Positions 22,202-33,540 of a stretch of DNA of 64,000 nt are shown here, one piece after another. The notes under the pieces were generated by a model. That model made no database searches, was not told where the DNA came from, and saw only the letters and a list, made by a program, of their open reading frames with translations. Each line of letters opens with the position of its first letter. The stretch's first letter is position 1. The stretch covers positions 10,389,501 through 10,453,500 of the forward strand of contig CM027382.1 of the NCBI GenBank assembly GCA_015680905.1, read 5' to 3'. Origin of the DNA: Coptis chinensis (Eukaryota; Streptophyta; Magnoliopsida; Ranunculales; Ranunculaceae). Made by a program: the position numbers and the translations under genes.

Positions 22202-23459
22202 ATGTTATGCCTTATAATTGGTCAAGAAATGAACGTAAGAAGTTCTTGGCCAGAGTCAAGTTATACTACTGGGATGAGCCCTACCTTTTTAAGTATTGTG
22301 CGGATCAGATTATTCGTTCGTTGCATTCCCCAGTGGGAATATAATGAAGTTCTATCGTTCTGCCATGACAAAGAGTGTGGTGGCCACTTTAGTGGAATGA
22401 AAACAGCCGCTAAAGTTCTTCAATGTGGATTTTATTGGCCTACCCTTTTTAAGGATGCCCAAGTGCATTGCAAGACGTGTATTCGTTGCCAACAACTTGG
22501 GCTTAATCACTGGCGTAATATGATGCCATTAAATCCAATCTTGATAGTAGAAATTTTTGATGTTTGGGGTATTGATTTCATGGGCCCTTTCCCTGTTTCC
22601 CACGGTTATATTTATATTCTAGTTGCCGTGGACTACGTGTCTAAATGGATAGAGGCCCTAGCTTGCCGTAGCAATGACCATAAGACCGTTGTATTTTTTA
22701 TTAAAGAATATATTTTTTAAATCGGTTTGGCATTCCTAAAGCCATCATTAGTGATGGTGGAACACATTTTGCAACAGAGTTGTTGCATCCCTAGTGAAAA
22801 GTATGGAGTTACACACAAAGTAGCAACTCCTTATCATCCACAAACTAAGCGCCCAAGTAGAAGTTTCTAATAGGAAATCAAAAAGATTTTAGAAACAACG
22901 ATGAAACCCCGATAGGAAAGAGATCGGTCGGCGTGTATCGGATGCCTTATGGGCGTATAGAACTGCTTTCAAAACTCCTATAGGTATGTCTCCCTTTAGA
23001 CTTGTATTTGGGAAACCATGTCATTTGCCCGTTGAATTAGAGCACCGTGCTCGCGTGGGCTATAAAAAGCCTTAACTTCAATATTGATGAGGCGGTGTCA
23101 AACGAAGTTACAATTAAATGAGCTTGAAGAAATCCGTGGCGATTCTTACGATCTCGAAGGATTATAAAGCTAACATGAAACGTGTTCATGATAAGCATAT
23201 CTTCTTGCCAAAGAGTTTGTGGCGGACAAAAGGTTTTGCTTTACAACTCCCGTCTACATATTTTCCTGTGGAAACTAAAACCCGTTGGTCTGGTCCTTTT
23301 CTGGTTACTGAAGTCACCCCTTACGGGGCAATTACCTTGGTAAATCCCAAGGACAACAGTACCTTTCAAGTTAACGGTCAACGATTAAAACATTTTCACG
23401 AACTTCTGTCCCCTGATATAGAGGAAGTCCTTTTACAGGACCCTATCTATGAGGAATGA
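22202..23459 (+). pseudogene. Athila integrase
   Basis: Joins the cDNA copy to host DNA. The zinc-binding part shows CHDKECGGHF and CKTCIRCQQLG. The first catalytic Asp is in VWGIDFMGPFP (22574-22576), the second in SDGGTHF (about 22750-22770). The stretch for the third, QVEV after ATPYHPQT (about 22850-22870), is frame-shifted. The C-terminal RWSGPFLVTEVTPYGA domain (about 23285-23330) ends with VNGQRLKHF and a stop at 23457-23459. Confidence 0.88.
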
Positions 23460-24500
23460 CCCTTGTCATTGGTGTACTTCCTTTCACTTCCATTTAATGG
23501 TAAGTGCACCATTAAGGTAACCGGGCCCTCCCTATGGAGTGTGTGGCTGTAAGTACCGGATCCTAAGTCCACGGTTCACATATTTCACGTTTTCCACTCT
23601 TGCATGTTTTCTCGGATTTTTGAGTCATGTTTCTCTATGGTGTGAATTATGTCTTTATTTGCTTATTGTTTTTCCCAAAAAAAAAAAAAAAAAAAAAAAA
23701 ATAATAATAATAATAGTTGTTTTCATTTTTAGATATAGATATATATCTAAACCCATAAAACTAGCAATCCAACAAGTCTTGGGAATCTGACTTTAAACGA
23801 CCCATGTTAAAACAAATTTTGTGTTTAAAAATTTGTTTGGGGGTGGGAAATCAGTCTTTCCATCCGGATTGCTCGAACTTTCCATTTGTGTTGCTTAGGT
23901 CCATTAGTATACTTCATTGGGGTTGACGTCATCTAATTTAGAGTTCATTCGTTCGCGATAACTTTACGTCACACATGCACTTCGAGGTTTTTTCCACACT
24001 CTTATACGTCACCCATGGTTAGAATTGAGTGTTTTATGGATCATTGGATTGGAAATTCTCTCGATCATTTCCATAACTCATTAAGCCAAAATCGGGCCAA
24101 GAAACAAAGCGGCAAATTGAATTTGAAATTACGCTAAAAATCGAAAAATTTGAATTCAAATTGGGCTTGGGCCCAAAGCACATACGCGACATCGCTGTCG
24201 TCTCCTCCTTCCCAAAAAAACGCAAGTGTTTCCTATTCCACTCCGCCCGGCTACCATGGTTTAAAACAAACCCTAAACCAAATAAAAAAAAAAGGAGAGC
24301 GAAAACCGAACTACACTCACGCCAAGTAATTCAATCCAACTGAAATCTTCTTCAAACCATTACCACAAACTACCCCAACAATTTTACAACTCGAAAACAA
24401 CCACCGTAACCACCACCGCCACCACCATTGTTTCTCGTTGTTTTTATCAAACTTCGCCTCCCCACAGGCTACAAAACCATTAGTTATCTAAGAAACTTCA
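23460..24500 (+). other. Region between pol and env-like part
   Basis: No gene. It has an A run and ATA repeats at 23676-23716, a hairpin followed by a G-rich tract at 23810-23848, and a purine/pyrimidine-rich leader with CCACC repeats before the ATG at 24501. Confidence 0.5.
23810..23848 (+). promoter_or_regulatory. Hairpin plus purine tract after pol
   Basis: AAACAAATTTT (23810-23820) and AAAATTTGTTT (23828-23838) form a perfect 11-bp stem with a 7-nt loop, directly followed by gggggtggga. It resembles the hairpin-purine modules at 27623 and 29198 but has no 17-nt spacer. An internal polypurine tract is one reading. Confidence 0.4.
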
Positions 24501-25730
24501 ATGGCGCTGACGAAGAATGTTGAATCGAACACGCGTTTGAGGCCGACCATTTTAGCACCATTTTCTGGCCTTGCCAATATGATTAAGAGTTATTGGAAGC
24601 GGTTGTGGTATTCGACGGAGGAGTTCTATCACTATGATTTGGTAGAACAGTTTTATAAGAAACGAGAATTGGAGGGAAATAGGATTTTCATTAGGATAGC
24701 GAACGAGGAGGAAGTAACGCCAGACGGCGGTTGTTAGGCGAGCTATTAGGAATCGCTGTAACCAACCTAGATCACGACCATTCGGGAATCCCATTATCTT
24801 TGAGTTCTGCTTTGATGAAAGATCACGGTCATAGAGGGTGAATACAATATGATATCTCATTCGCGTTAAGCGGGACGACCACGAGAACCAATCAACCGGC
24901 TCAGCTTCGGTGGATTGGTAGGAACGCCTCGGGGAAAGACAAAGTCGGCGACATCGGACTTGATTAATGCGCGTTCTCTCGGATTTTGCAAGCGAATGAG
25001 TGTAATTTCTGCATCCTCGGTTTAATTTTGAATGTGATTGGAGGAGTGGGAAAGAGCATGGCACCTCTTCCCCGTATTGATTACTAAGATCATGCTCTCA
25101 TTTAGAGTTGTCGCAAAATCTGCTCCTATTAAGATCAAATTGTATTCTAATGCAAGTATTTATAAGGAATGCATCCAAGAGACTTGGCCGTTGTCTGCAG
25201 AGGATGAAGTTGATTCGGATAATGAAGGGGAAGATATGACATGGTTGGTTGAGGATAATTTCGATAGTCATACTTCTAATTTAGAACGAATGATAATCGC
25301 AAAGCGGTTTCGCGATCGCGGTTATCGTATCTGTGAAGATATCCGACATAGACAAATTGTAATTGAAATAAGCAAAAAGCGAACTTTCGGGCGAGAGTTG
25401 AAATGCTTTCGAAGAAATTCGGGAAGATATCTTGTCTAAATTGGAGATTATCCACGGAATCACCAAGCCCGATTATCGCGTTACTCAAGGCCGAGATGGA
25501 AGCACGTAGCTTGTTCGGGATAGAGATGCTTCTGACGTATGCCACTTTCGTGGATGAGTCTGTCTCGGTGAAGTCCGAGAGGCATGGCGTCGTCGCCCGC
25601 CAGGCCAGATGGCTCAAGCCATTCTTCACCACGAGAACCGATCTCCATCTCGGGGACCATCTTCTTCCTGCGCCTAGGTGTTCACCATCGGTTGTGTCTG
25701 TTATTTCATTGTTTTTATTGTTTTGTTAGT
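24501..25730 (+). pseudogene. Athila downstream (env-like) ORF, first part
   Basis: The ATG at 24501 opens MALTKNVESNTRLRPTILAP and runs to a stop at 24737. Continuation in other frames gives LLGELLGIAVTNLDHDHSG (about 24735-24800) and GKSMAPLPRIDY (about 25050). An acidic patch EDEVDSDNEGEDMTWLVEDN follows (from 25200) and a final stretch to 25730. It occupies the position of the env-like ORF of Athila elements. I see no clear signal peptide or membrane segment, so the env label is positional only. Confidence 0.45.
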
Positions 25731-26537
25731 GGAATTTTATTTCAGTAGTTAGATTTAAATATTAAGTTGTTTGTTTTAGATTGCTTGGATTTCATATTAT
25801 TTTAATATAATTTATTTTGATCATCTTTAAGTAAGGTTGTCTTGGAGTAAAAGTTGAAAATTAGGCCGATATCGGCATATCTATGATTTTTTTTTTTTTT
25901 TTTTTTAGTGGTAGCATGATATGTAGGAGAGTTTAGAAGTTACTATTCTAAACCAAGTTTAAAAGATACCAGGGTTGTTAGGAAATCAAAACTATGGTTA
26001 GTTTCCGTTTTCGGGTTTGGCAGTTTTCTATTTCCGGAAATTACCTTAAAACAATTTGGCAACTTGCCGATTCGTTTTGGAAACCCAGAACCTATTTAAA
26101 CTTCCATCATTCTACACTCACAACCCACACTACACCCCACAATCATCTCTCACCTTTCACTGCAAGCTTTTTCTTCTTGTTTTCTTGTAAACTTCGGTTT
26201 ACGCACTACGAAGCCAGCGCGTATATATATACTTGCCATAAAATTTTTTTTTTTTTTTTCCCAGGCGCCAGCGCCCAAAGCGAGAGCGACTTCGCCCTAC
26301 AACACTGTAAATCGAAAAATCTCACGATCGCGCCCGTGCCCAAGCAGAACGCGACCCGCGCCCAAACACTGTAATTCCAAAACCTCTGGCGCGACTTCGC
26401 TATCTGGCGCCAGCCCTCCTCCGTAAACCGCGGGAAATTCCAATTTTCTGAGGTTTCTTCCAGGTTTTCGCGGCTGTTCTACAAAGTAGTTTTGAGATGA
26501 CACCTCCTATAGTGATTCTGAGCAGTCATTTGAAGAC
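25731..26537 (+). other. Spacer between env-like parts
   Basis: No gene is supported. T runs at 25888-25908 and 26247-26263 and short GC-rich ccagcgcc repeats are seen. Confidence 0.4.
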
Positions 26538-27375
26538 TTGATGGGAACCGATACCTATGGAGCATCGTTCAAAGCGGCCGGATCGTCGCGATTAGGATGG
26601 CGGCATCTTACGGTGAGTGATGACGATTCTTTTTCACCTAAGCTAACTGAATTCTTCTATAATAATATTACTTTTTGTACCCAAGAAGGAGAACAAAAAT
26701 TTTCCCTTGCTATTGATGGCACGACTATGGAATTGATAAGCAATTGATAGCTTTGGTTTTGGGGTTGCCATTACGACCACATGCACGTGGGGATATATGA
26801 CGGATAACTCATACCTATATGAATATGCCTATTTCCATGAGTATTATGGGGGGGGTGTTTAAATATCATGGACCAAGACCAATATAACATCATACGAAAG
26901 TAGCCTATCGGTGAATGTAGGCACAACCATGTTGTTCATCATGATGAACATTCTAGAACGGCGGTTTATACGCCAATAATACGGTAAGTGGCGTTTTCCT
27001 TGCTTTAGGCGAGGGGCGTCGTCGGTATGACATTCCCCGAGTTTTAGTTGCTACTCTGAAGCGAGGCCATACCTTGAGGCATAAGTACCTTCTTATGCAC
27101 GTCTTGGTTTGCCGCATTATCTTGGCGCTTGCCTACCCATAATGCGTACCGCGATTACCGCAGTTTGGGAAAGGGTCGAAACCATGAGACCCACCAATCG
27201 TGTGGTAAGATCATTCGAGCCATGACTTGGCGGGATGGCGGTGCAACCACATTTTAGTTGCCCCCACACCCCATCGGACCAAGTAACACTAGAGAGGTTA
27301 GCACTAGTTGATGATACCGGGCGGAAGGCGTGGCAAGTTATTATGGCATGGCGGGGATCGCGAAAGAACCTCATA
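26538..27375 (+). pseudogene. Athila downstream ORF, second part
   Basis: MMGTDTYGASFKAAGSSRLG starts at 26538; FFYNNITFCTQEGEQKFSLA follows. Continuation beyond the stop gives ALVLGLPLRPHARGD, then FLALGEGRRRYDIPRVLVAT (about 27000-27060). The style is that of the plant transposon protein domain often found after pol in Athila relatives, but this is a family resemblance, not a proven match. Frameshifts and stops abound. Confidence 0.4.
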
Positions 27376-27622
27376 TAGAAGAGGAGGATGGCGAGTAAAT
27401 CTTTGCTGGGGTGCGGGTAAGTTTTAGTTAAGTTAGTGTGCGCTTATGTCCCAAGCAATTTCATTACATTAACCCCATAATGGATGGAACTCTTTATAGA
27501 GTTCGTCGGTTTTTTTTTTTTTTTTTTTTATATTACTATATTTGTATGTTTTAACCTTGTTTTGCGGATGTTCCCGAATTTCCACGGCGCTTGGTGGTAT
27601 TTTTCCTACCCTCTTTATTTAA

Positions 27623-27659
27623 ATGCTTTGAGGACAAAGCATGCTTCTTGTTTTGGGGG
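27623..27659 (+). promoter_or_regulatory. Internal hairpin plus purine tract
   Basis: ATGCTTTG-AGGA-CAAAGCAT (27623-27642) is a perfect 8-bp stem with an AGGA loop. The purine-rich ttttggggg ends 17 nt later. It duplicates the layout found just before the 3' LTR, with different, compensating stem bases. Confidence 0.55.
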
Positions 27660-29069
27660 CATAGAAACACGTGTAATTAAGACATCTGATAGGATATAGA
27701 TATGTATAATATGCACTTGTTTTCTAGTTAAAATTTCAAAAATTCAAAATATAAATTAAAAAAAGTATGCTATACACTTAGGAATATTGGTATTGTTTTC
27801 TTTCTCTATGCTCTTAACAATTTAGAAGTCTCACATAGCTTTTGCATCAGAATAATTGTTAGAAACTTAGGTTAATATGTAGGTAATAATCTTTGCATCT
27901 ATCTATAAATTTATTACATGAGTATCTATGATTGTTAGCAGTAAGTTTCTGAAATCTAGGCTAGAGTACTTATTCTACAAATCCTGTGAGAATATAGCCT
28001 AAAAAGCCTTATATGAAGCGAAACATTTGAGAAATGACACAAGGGAGAAGTAAAATCGGATAGAGAAATCACACCGTCCACTTGCTTGATCACTAAACCA
28101 TATCCTAAAAAGCGAGAATTTAGGCCCTCTTTTCGATCGATATAGCCAGAAATTCAAACCTATGAATTAGTTTCCGCTAATTAAGCCCCTCGAGCCTTTC
28201 CTTAGCCTTTCATAAACCAAAATTCCTTTACCCTGTTACAAAAACAAAACAAAATAAAAATATAAATCAACTTACCCAATTTAGAATAAGTCTGAGAATA
28301 GAATGAGGAAGAAATAAAAAGAGAAAAACTTGTGTAAACAAAAATTAGTAGTTGCTTCAGAAAAAGAAAAGAAGTTTCCATCCAAGAAAGGAAAAAAAAA
28401 TATAGAAATAAATAAAAACTCCAAAAATAGAATAAAAGGGAGTTAAAAGCCAAAGAAAAGAAAAAGAAAAATATGGCTAAGGATGAAAACAAAGTATAGA
28501 AGCAAAAGAAAATAACAAGGTTTCTCTAAGTTACATAATATGAAGACTCTATTATCTCAGACTTGTCCTTTTGAATATCCACTTCCTTCCTTCTTAAACC
28601 ATCTCCTAATCCCCGCAACACCTAATAAAGACCTCTAGCTCAGTTAGGAATAGGTTAGTGTGATAGTAAGTGGTAGATGTGTTTGATCGACTCCAGCTTC
28701 CTTGTGTGTCATTGAGATTGTAAGGAAAAGTGTGCCTGTACACTGCTACACCTGAGTAAGCCGAAACTTGAGTGGAAAAATCAGTGGTTTTGTCTTGACA
28801 TTTATGTGAGGACCTACTTAAGGGCGCTATTCGAGGTTTTCAAACGGACCTGCTATTACATTTCATAGTATTACTCATTGTTATATGTTTATTTTAGATG
28901 ATTGATTATTATGCATATATTAGCTTAGGGTTATTTGGGTTATTCTTATGTATTTGCTAGTGAGATGTATAGATAGTTGAGACATGAATGAGAAAACAAT
29001 AGTTTTATTTCTTAGTCGTTGTAGTATAGATGAAGTTTGTGAGTACCTTCACTGGAAAACTCTCACGAG

Positions 29070-29140
29070 GCCATAACTTCGTCCACTTAGGGAATTCCTA
29101 GTGGTTTAAAGGCCTTGTTGCATATGGTCAATGCAATCGC
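29070..29140 (+). promoter_or_regulatory. Conserved 3' noncoding block with stem-loop
   Basis: ataacttcgtcc, then aaaggccttgttgcatatgg and tgcaatcgcg are shared with the minus strand of the gag-protease element (47870-47950). Inside, TTGCAT (29118-29123) and ATGCAA (29131-29136) pair around a 7-nt loop, and the pairing is preserved in the other element. Confidence 0.5.
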
Positions 29141-29197
29141 GCTCAGTGAGGCAGTAGATAGAACTCCATTTTTGGTCACTTATGCTAATTTCTCATA

Positions 29198-29234
29198 TTT
29201 GCTTGAGGACAAGCAAAATGCTGTTTGGGGTGGT
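29198..29234 (+). promoter_or_regulatory. Hairpin and polypurine tract before 3' LTR
   Basis: TTTGCTTG-AGGA-CAAGCAAA (29198-29217) forms a perfect 8-bp stem. Seventeen nucleotides ending in tttggggtggt then lead to the LTR start at 29235. The purine tract is the expected plus-strand primer; the hairpin's role is not known to me. Confidence 0.7.
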
Positions 29235-30746
29235 TGATAAGAGCCCAAAACTGTAGTTTTAACCCCTTAGCGATCATACTTTTAGACCAATTATGTGAGT
29301 AATAAGTAAGAGTTAATCTTGATTCACGTGTTTTATGTATTTCGGGCTTCAAAGTCAATTATGTGCAGGAATGTGCCACTTTGATGAGATAAAGGAGCAA
29401 TGGTTGGTTACTAAGGAGTTCGGTGATTAAAGGCCAAGATTCAAGAAGACAAAGCCTTTGTAAAGCCTAGTCAAAAGATGAAAAGTCAAAGTCCACGCAG
29501 GCAGAAACAGTGCACAAAGACAGCAGAACTTCCGAAGACCATATCTTTGGACTCAGACCTTGGAATTGGGCCTACCTTATGTCAAAACGACCGGCTCGGA
29601 AAGAGCTTTCCAATGGACCAAGCCTTGACCCAATCAGAGGAGTAGAAGTGGACGAAAAGTCTGCTGAAGCCAACTGCAGCTGAAGAGGCCTTTTTGGACT
29701 GAAAGAATTGAGTTTTGGGCCTGATCCTCTGGCCCAAAACATGACTCCAAGCCCATGCACGATTTTTGGATCGGAACATATAAAAACCAAAGCTTAGCTC
29801 TTTGTTAATGGTAGCTAGTTAGACCTAAAATAATATAGATAAATCTAGATCTGTTTTCATTAATTAATTTAAGTTTTAGTTCCATTTTCAGTTCTTGTTT
29901 TAGATTAAGTCTTTGAATCATTATTCTTGATTGATTAGATAAATAAAAAATAGTTATTTTAGCAAGTTTGAATTGTGGTATTTCAATTTATAGATCTAGT
30001 TTTAATTATTGTTGGTTACCATTTCTTAGTTGTTGATTAGAATTTAATCATTGTTTAGTTTAGATTAAGTAGATTTCGAATCTTGATATTATGTTTAGTT
30101 ATAATAATATGGGAAATGATGTTTTGATGACTCAAGGCTAAAACATCCATTAGAGGGGTTGATGAAGCCTTGATGAAAACTTAGTTGTTTAGTATAGAAT
30201 CGTTGTAGAATCTATTCCACTCTAGAAGGTCGTGTTTCGCCATGAGAATGGGTGGGCGACCTCACATGCTAGTTAGTACTTGGTAGAAATGCCATGAACA
30301 CTAGGGATTAGACTTCGAAATTCTTGCCGTGAATCGTAAGAATCGAGATCGACAATCTATACTAGGTTATTAAGTTGGATTCGAGGTGGATTAATTCCCC
30401 TCTATTTCTTTATCTAGATTCAAACAATCGTTATTTCCGTAGCTTTAAATAGATTAACTTTAGTTTATATTTTATCTTGTTATTTATTATATCTTGTTAT
30501 TTAAATTAACGCGTCTTGTTAGCATAACATTTCGTAAAGCTCTCATTAGACTTAAGACTGATTTCTTAGACTTAGAAAACAATCCATGCTAGGGAACTAG
30601 GAGTGGAACGAACTTCCTACTCCACTTAGTGCAATTATGATCGAGTAGAAGCTTTGATAATTGAGATTAAAATATCAGTTTTAGTTTACTTACGTTTTGA
30701 ATTCATCATTCATTTCGTAGGTAAACTATTCATTTTACATTTATCA
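29235..30746 (+). repeat. 3' LTR of the Athila-type element
   Basis: 1512 bp, TGATAAG to TTATCA, followed by the target duplication CTTGC. Differences from the 5' LTR are few, but many lie at CG sites and change length, for example ttttagtagg versus tttcgtagg near the ends. Confidence 0.93.
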
Positions 30747-30825
30747 CTTGCCACACACAATAAATAAACCCATTAAATAGAAGCATTAATATGTCCTGCT
30801 GCACCCCTTTTCCCTTCGTTCTTAG

Positions 30826-31302
30826 TTACACCCACTCAAGTTCAGTCTGCCAATTTGCACTTCTTGGTTTATCATAGCCTGCGTGCTTCAAACTGTGTTG
30901 CCATATGAATTGAGCAAATGTGCATTGAAAGAACATATGTTCCTCGGTTTCCCTTTCCCTCCAACACAACACACATGTGTCATCAGGTACAGTACCCCAC
31001 TCTTTCAACTTGCTTGTCGTTTTCAGTCCCCCCTTGAGCGTGAGCCATGCAATAAACGAATGCCGCGGAATTCTATTAGCAAACCAGACAAGATGGTGCC
31101 AAGAGTTTGAAGCTTTGGTGGTTCTTACGCTGTCATAGGTCTCTGTGAGATTGTAATCTCCTCGCTTTGTAGCTGTCCATACCACCTTGTCAGTCCCATG
31201 TCCCACTTTTAGGTCTTCTTCAATGGCTAGAGCAATATTAGGTATGTGAGCTTTGACACGTGCGGATATACTCCACTGTCCATCCACTATTATATTACTC
31301 AC
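30826..31302 (-). pseudogene. LINE zf-RVT domain
   Basis: The segment after the reverse transcriptase carries WHHLVWFANRIPRHSFIAWL, then DDTCVLCWRERETEEHMFFQ, the plant zf-RVT signature with Cys and His ligands. It continues toward the insertion site at 30747 and, beyond the Athila element, to the linker at 15566-15750. A stop after LEWV and frame changes follow. Confidence 0.85.
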
Positions 31303-31503
31303 ACGTGCATTCAGTCGACACGTTGAGTTATTTGTGAGAGATAAGGGAAACTTGTCTTTTAAAATACCTTCGGGGTGCCATGGATCCAGCCAGAACTGAG
31401 TACCTCTGCCATCACCAATTTGGTGTTAAACTATGTTCTGAGCTTCTTTCCGATTCTTAAGTATATTGCGCCATACCCAGGAGCAGTCATTGGGGATCTT
31501 GAG

Positions 31504-32859
31504 CTACCAAATATTTCTATCTCGGATCAAATTCTTTGTAACCCATTTGGTCCATAAGGTATTGCTAGAGCTGACAAGGTTCCAAAGATGTTTGAGGTTT
31601 GCTGCTACATTCAGCACTTTTAAACTTCGAATCTCGAGCCCTCCTTCTTCATAAGGAAAACAAATGTCATCCCAACTAATCAATGCATGAGACGTGGAAC
31701 ACTCGGGCCCATTCCATAGAAAGTTTCTGCATAGTTGATTAATGGCATCAATTGTCGACTGAGGTAACACAAAGGATGTTGTCCAGTATATACTCATTCC
31801 ATTTAGAACTGCCTTAAGAAGTTGGAGTCTTCCTGCATAGGACAACGCTCTACCTTTCCACGCCTGAATTCTCTGTCTCACCTTCTCTATCAATGGATTA
31901 CAATCTCTGGCTTTCAGTCTTGTGGTAATCGACTGGAGCTTGAGATACTTAACTGGAAGTGCCCCTCTCGAAAACTGTAGAATCTCCCCCATTTGAACAA
32001 CAACAGTGTCTGGAATGCCTGAGTAGAACATTTGACTCTTCTGAAAATTCACTTGTAGCCCCGTGCATCTTGCTAAGCTTTGAAGGGTATTTTTGAGTGT
32101 GCTCACTGTATTTAGATCCCCATTCATGAAGGCAATGAGGTCATTAGTGAAGGATAAGTGTGTTACTATCGGGTTGGAGCACTTGGGATGTAGGCGGTAA
32201 CTCCCTTCTTCAACTTGTTTCTGAATCATTTGGGTGAAAAAATCCATGACAAGCACAAACAAATATGGTGACATAGGATCTCCTTGCCTGATTCCTCTCC
32301 TGCCTCTGAAATACCCAAACGGTGTTCCGTTGATCATTATGCTATAACTAGGAGTTTCGATGCAATTTTGTATCCAATTGACAAACATTGGAGGAATTCC
32401 AATTCTGTCGAGGGCATATCTCACTGCTTCCCATCTCATTGTATCATACGCCTTCCTTAAGTCAATCTTCGCTGCACATCTTGGGGGGCCCTTGTCTCTA
32501 TGATAATTGTGTAGCAACTCATGGGACAGTAACACATTATCCTGAATGCATCGCCCAGCAATAAACGCAGACTGATTGAAAGATATCACCTGAGGCATAA
32601 ATGCCTTCATCCTGCATGTAATTATCTTGGTTATGCACTTGTAGATCACATTGCAGCATGCAATGGGTCTATAATCTGCTAGTGAATTAGGCGATAACAC
32701 TTTCGGTATCAAGGTTATGCATGTGGCATTCACCTCCTGTAGAATCCTGCACGATCTGAAGAAATTCCTGACTGCCTTTACAAAGTCATCTCCCACTATT
32801 CTCCAAGCCGCTTTGAAAAAATAGTGCAGAGAACCCATCACTGCCTGGAGCCTTGTCAT
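31504..32859 (-). pseudogene. LINE reverse transcriptase
   Basis: Open frame of 451 codons. Blocks are LIPKVLSPNSLADYRPIACC (residues about 50-69), NQSAFIAGRCIQDNVLLSHE (95-114), KIDLRKAYDTMRW (131-143) and GRRGIRQGDPMSPYLFVLVM (186-205). The catalytic box, normally F-A-D-D, reads FTND at residues 237-240 (32140-32151), so the first aspartate of the pair is asparagine. It ends at 31504 and the zf-RVT part continues in another frame. Enzymatic inactivity is inferred from the D to N change. Confidence 0.9.
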
Positions 32860-33540
32860 CTTCTATGTTGGCAAGACACTCGATGATCTCATCTCATCGT
32901 TACCTCGAACCAGCCATTCTTAGTATTCTCATCCAAATTGGTTTTAATTGACTGAATGTCCCCCATTTCTGTGAAATCCAGTTCCTCTAACACCTCAGGG
33001 ATGTACATCTTTTGGTAGTATTGACGCATTCATTCCCGATGTCAGCTAAGTCTTCATACACTGTACCTTGCTCATCTTTAAGACAATTGATCTTGTTAGT
33101 CATCCTTCTAACCTTGATAGAGTTGAAGAAATATGTTGTATTGTTGTCCCCTAGAGTCACCACCTGATCTCTTGACTTTTGTTTGCATTCTGACTCCTCG
33201 GCCACCGCTGCTTTAACATACCTAGTTGTTAGCACTTTCTCCTGTATGTTGTACTCATGGTTGAGGGGCTGAGTCTATAGTTTCCCCTGGATTTCAACTA
33301 GTGCCTTCTCTGCTTCCTCTTTCTCAGATGTTATCCTTCCTCTCTCCCCATTCCATTTGATCAGTGCATCTTTCGCATGTTTCAATTTCTTCATAAATGT
33401 GAACATTGGGTTGCCTACAATAGGAATGTCCCATGCCCCCTGAATAACTTATTTGAATCCCTCTTGTTGAATCCAGTAATTGAAGAAGCAAAAAGATTTT
33501 TTATACCTCCCTGTACTTCTGGTTGATGCTACCACTATGG
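32860..33540 (-). pseudogene. LINE ORF2 region between endonuclease and RT
   Basis: Broken frames. 32987-33235 encodes KSRDQVVTLGDNNTTYFFNS, a phrase typical of the segment before the reverse transcriptase in plant LINEs. Other parts are frame-shifted. Confidence 0.7.

Larger units (their letters stand above)
27376..29197 (+). other. Athila 3' noncoding region
   Basis: No gene. It includes a T run at 27511-27530, the hairpin-purine module at 27623, and A-rich DNA at 28230-28500. Near the end, 29070-29140 is shared with the gag-protease element at 47870-47950. Confidence 0.6.
15756..30746 (+). mobile_element. Athila-type Ty3/gypsy element, complete, with LTRs
   Basis: The element is 14,991 bp long, starts TGATAAGAGCCC and ends TTTATCA. 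Both sides carry the 5-bp duplication CTTGC (15751-15755 and 30747-30751). The order is 5' LTR, leader, gag, protease, reverse transcriptase, RNase H, integrase, a long env-like region, polypurine tract and 3' LTR. LTR length (1.5 kb), the protease and RT motifs and the long downstream region fit the Athila clade. The LTRs are very similar but the genes are full of frameshifts. It sits in ORF2 of the LINE. Confidence 0.93.

Noticed and set aside
24552-25064. 170-codon minus-strand frame
   Set aside because: It lies opposite the Athila env-like coding remains, which read sensibly on the plus strand.
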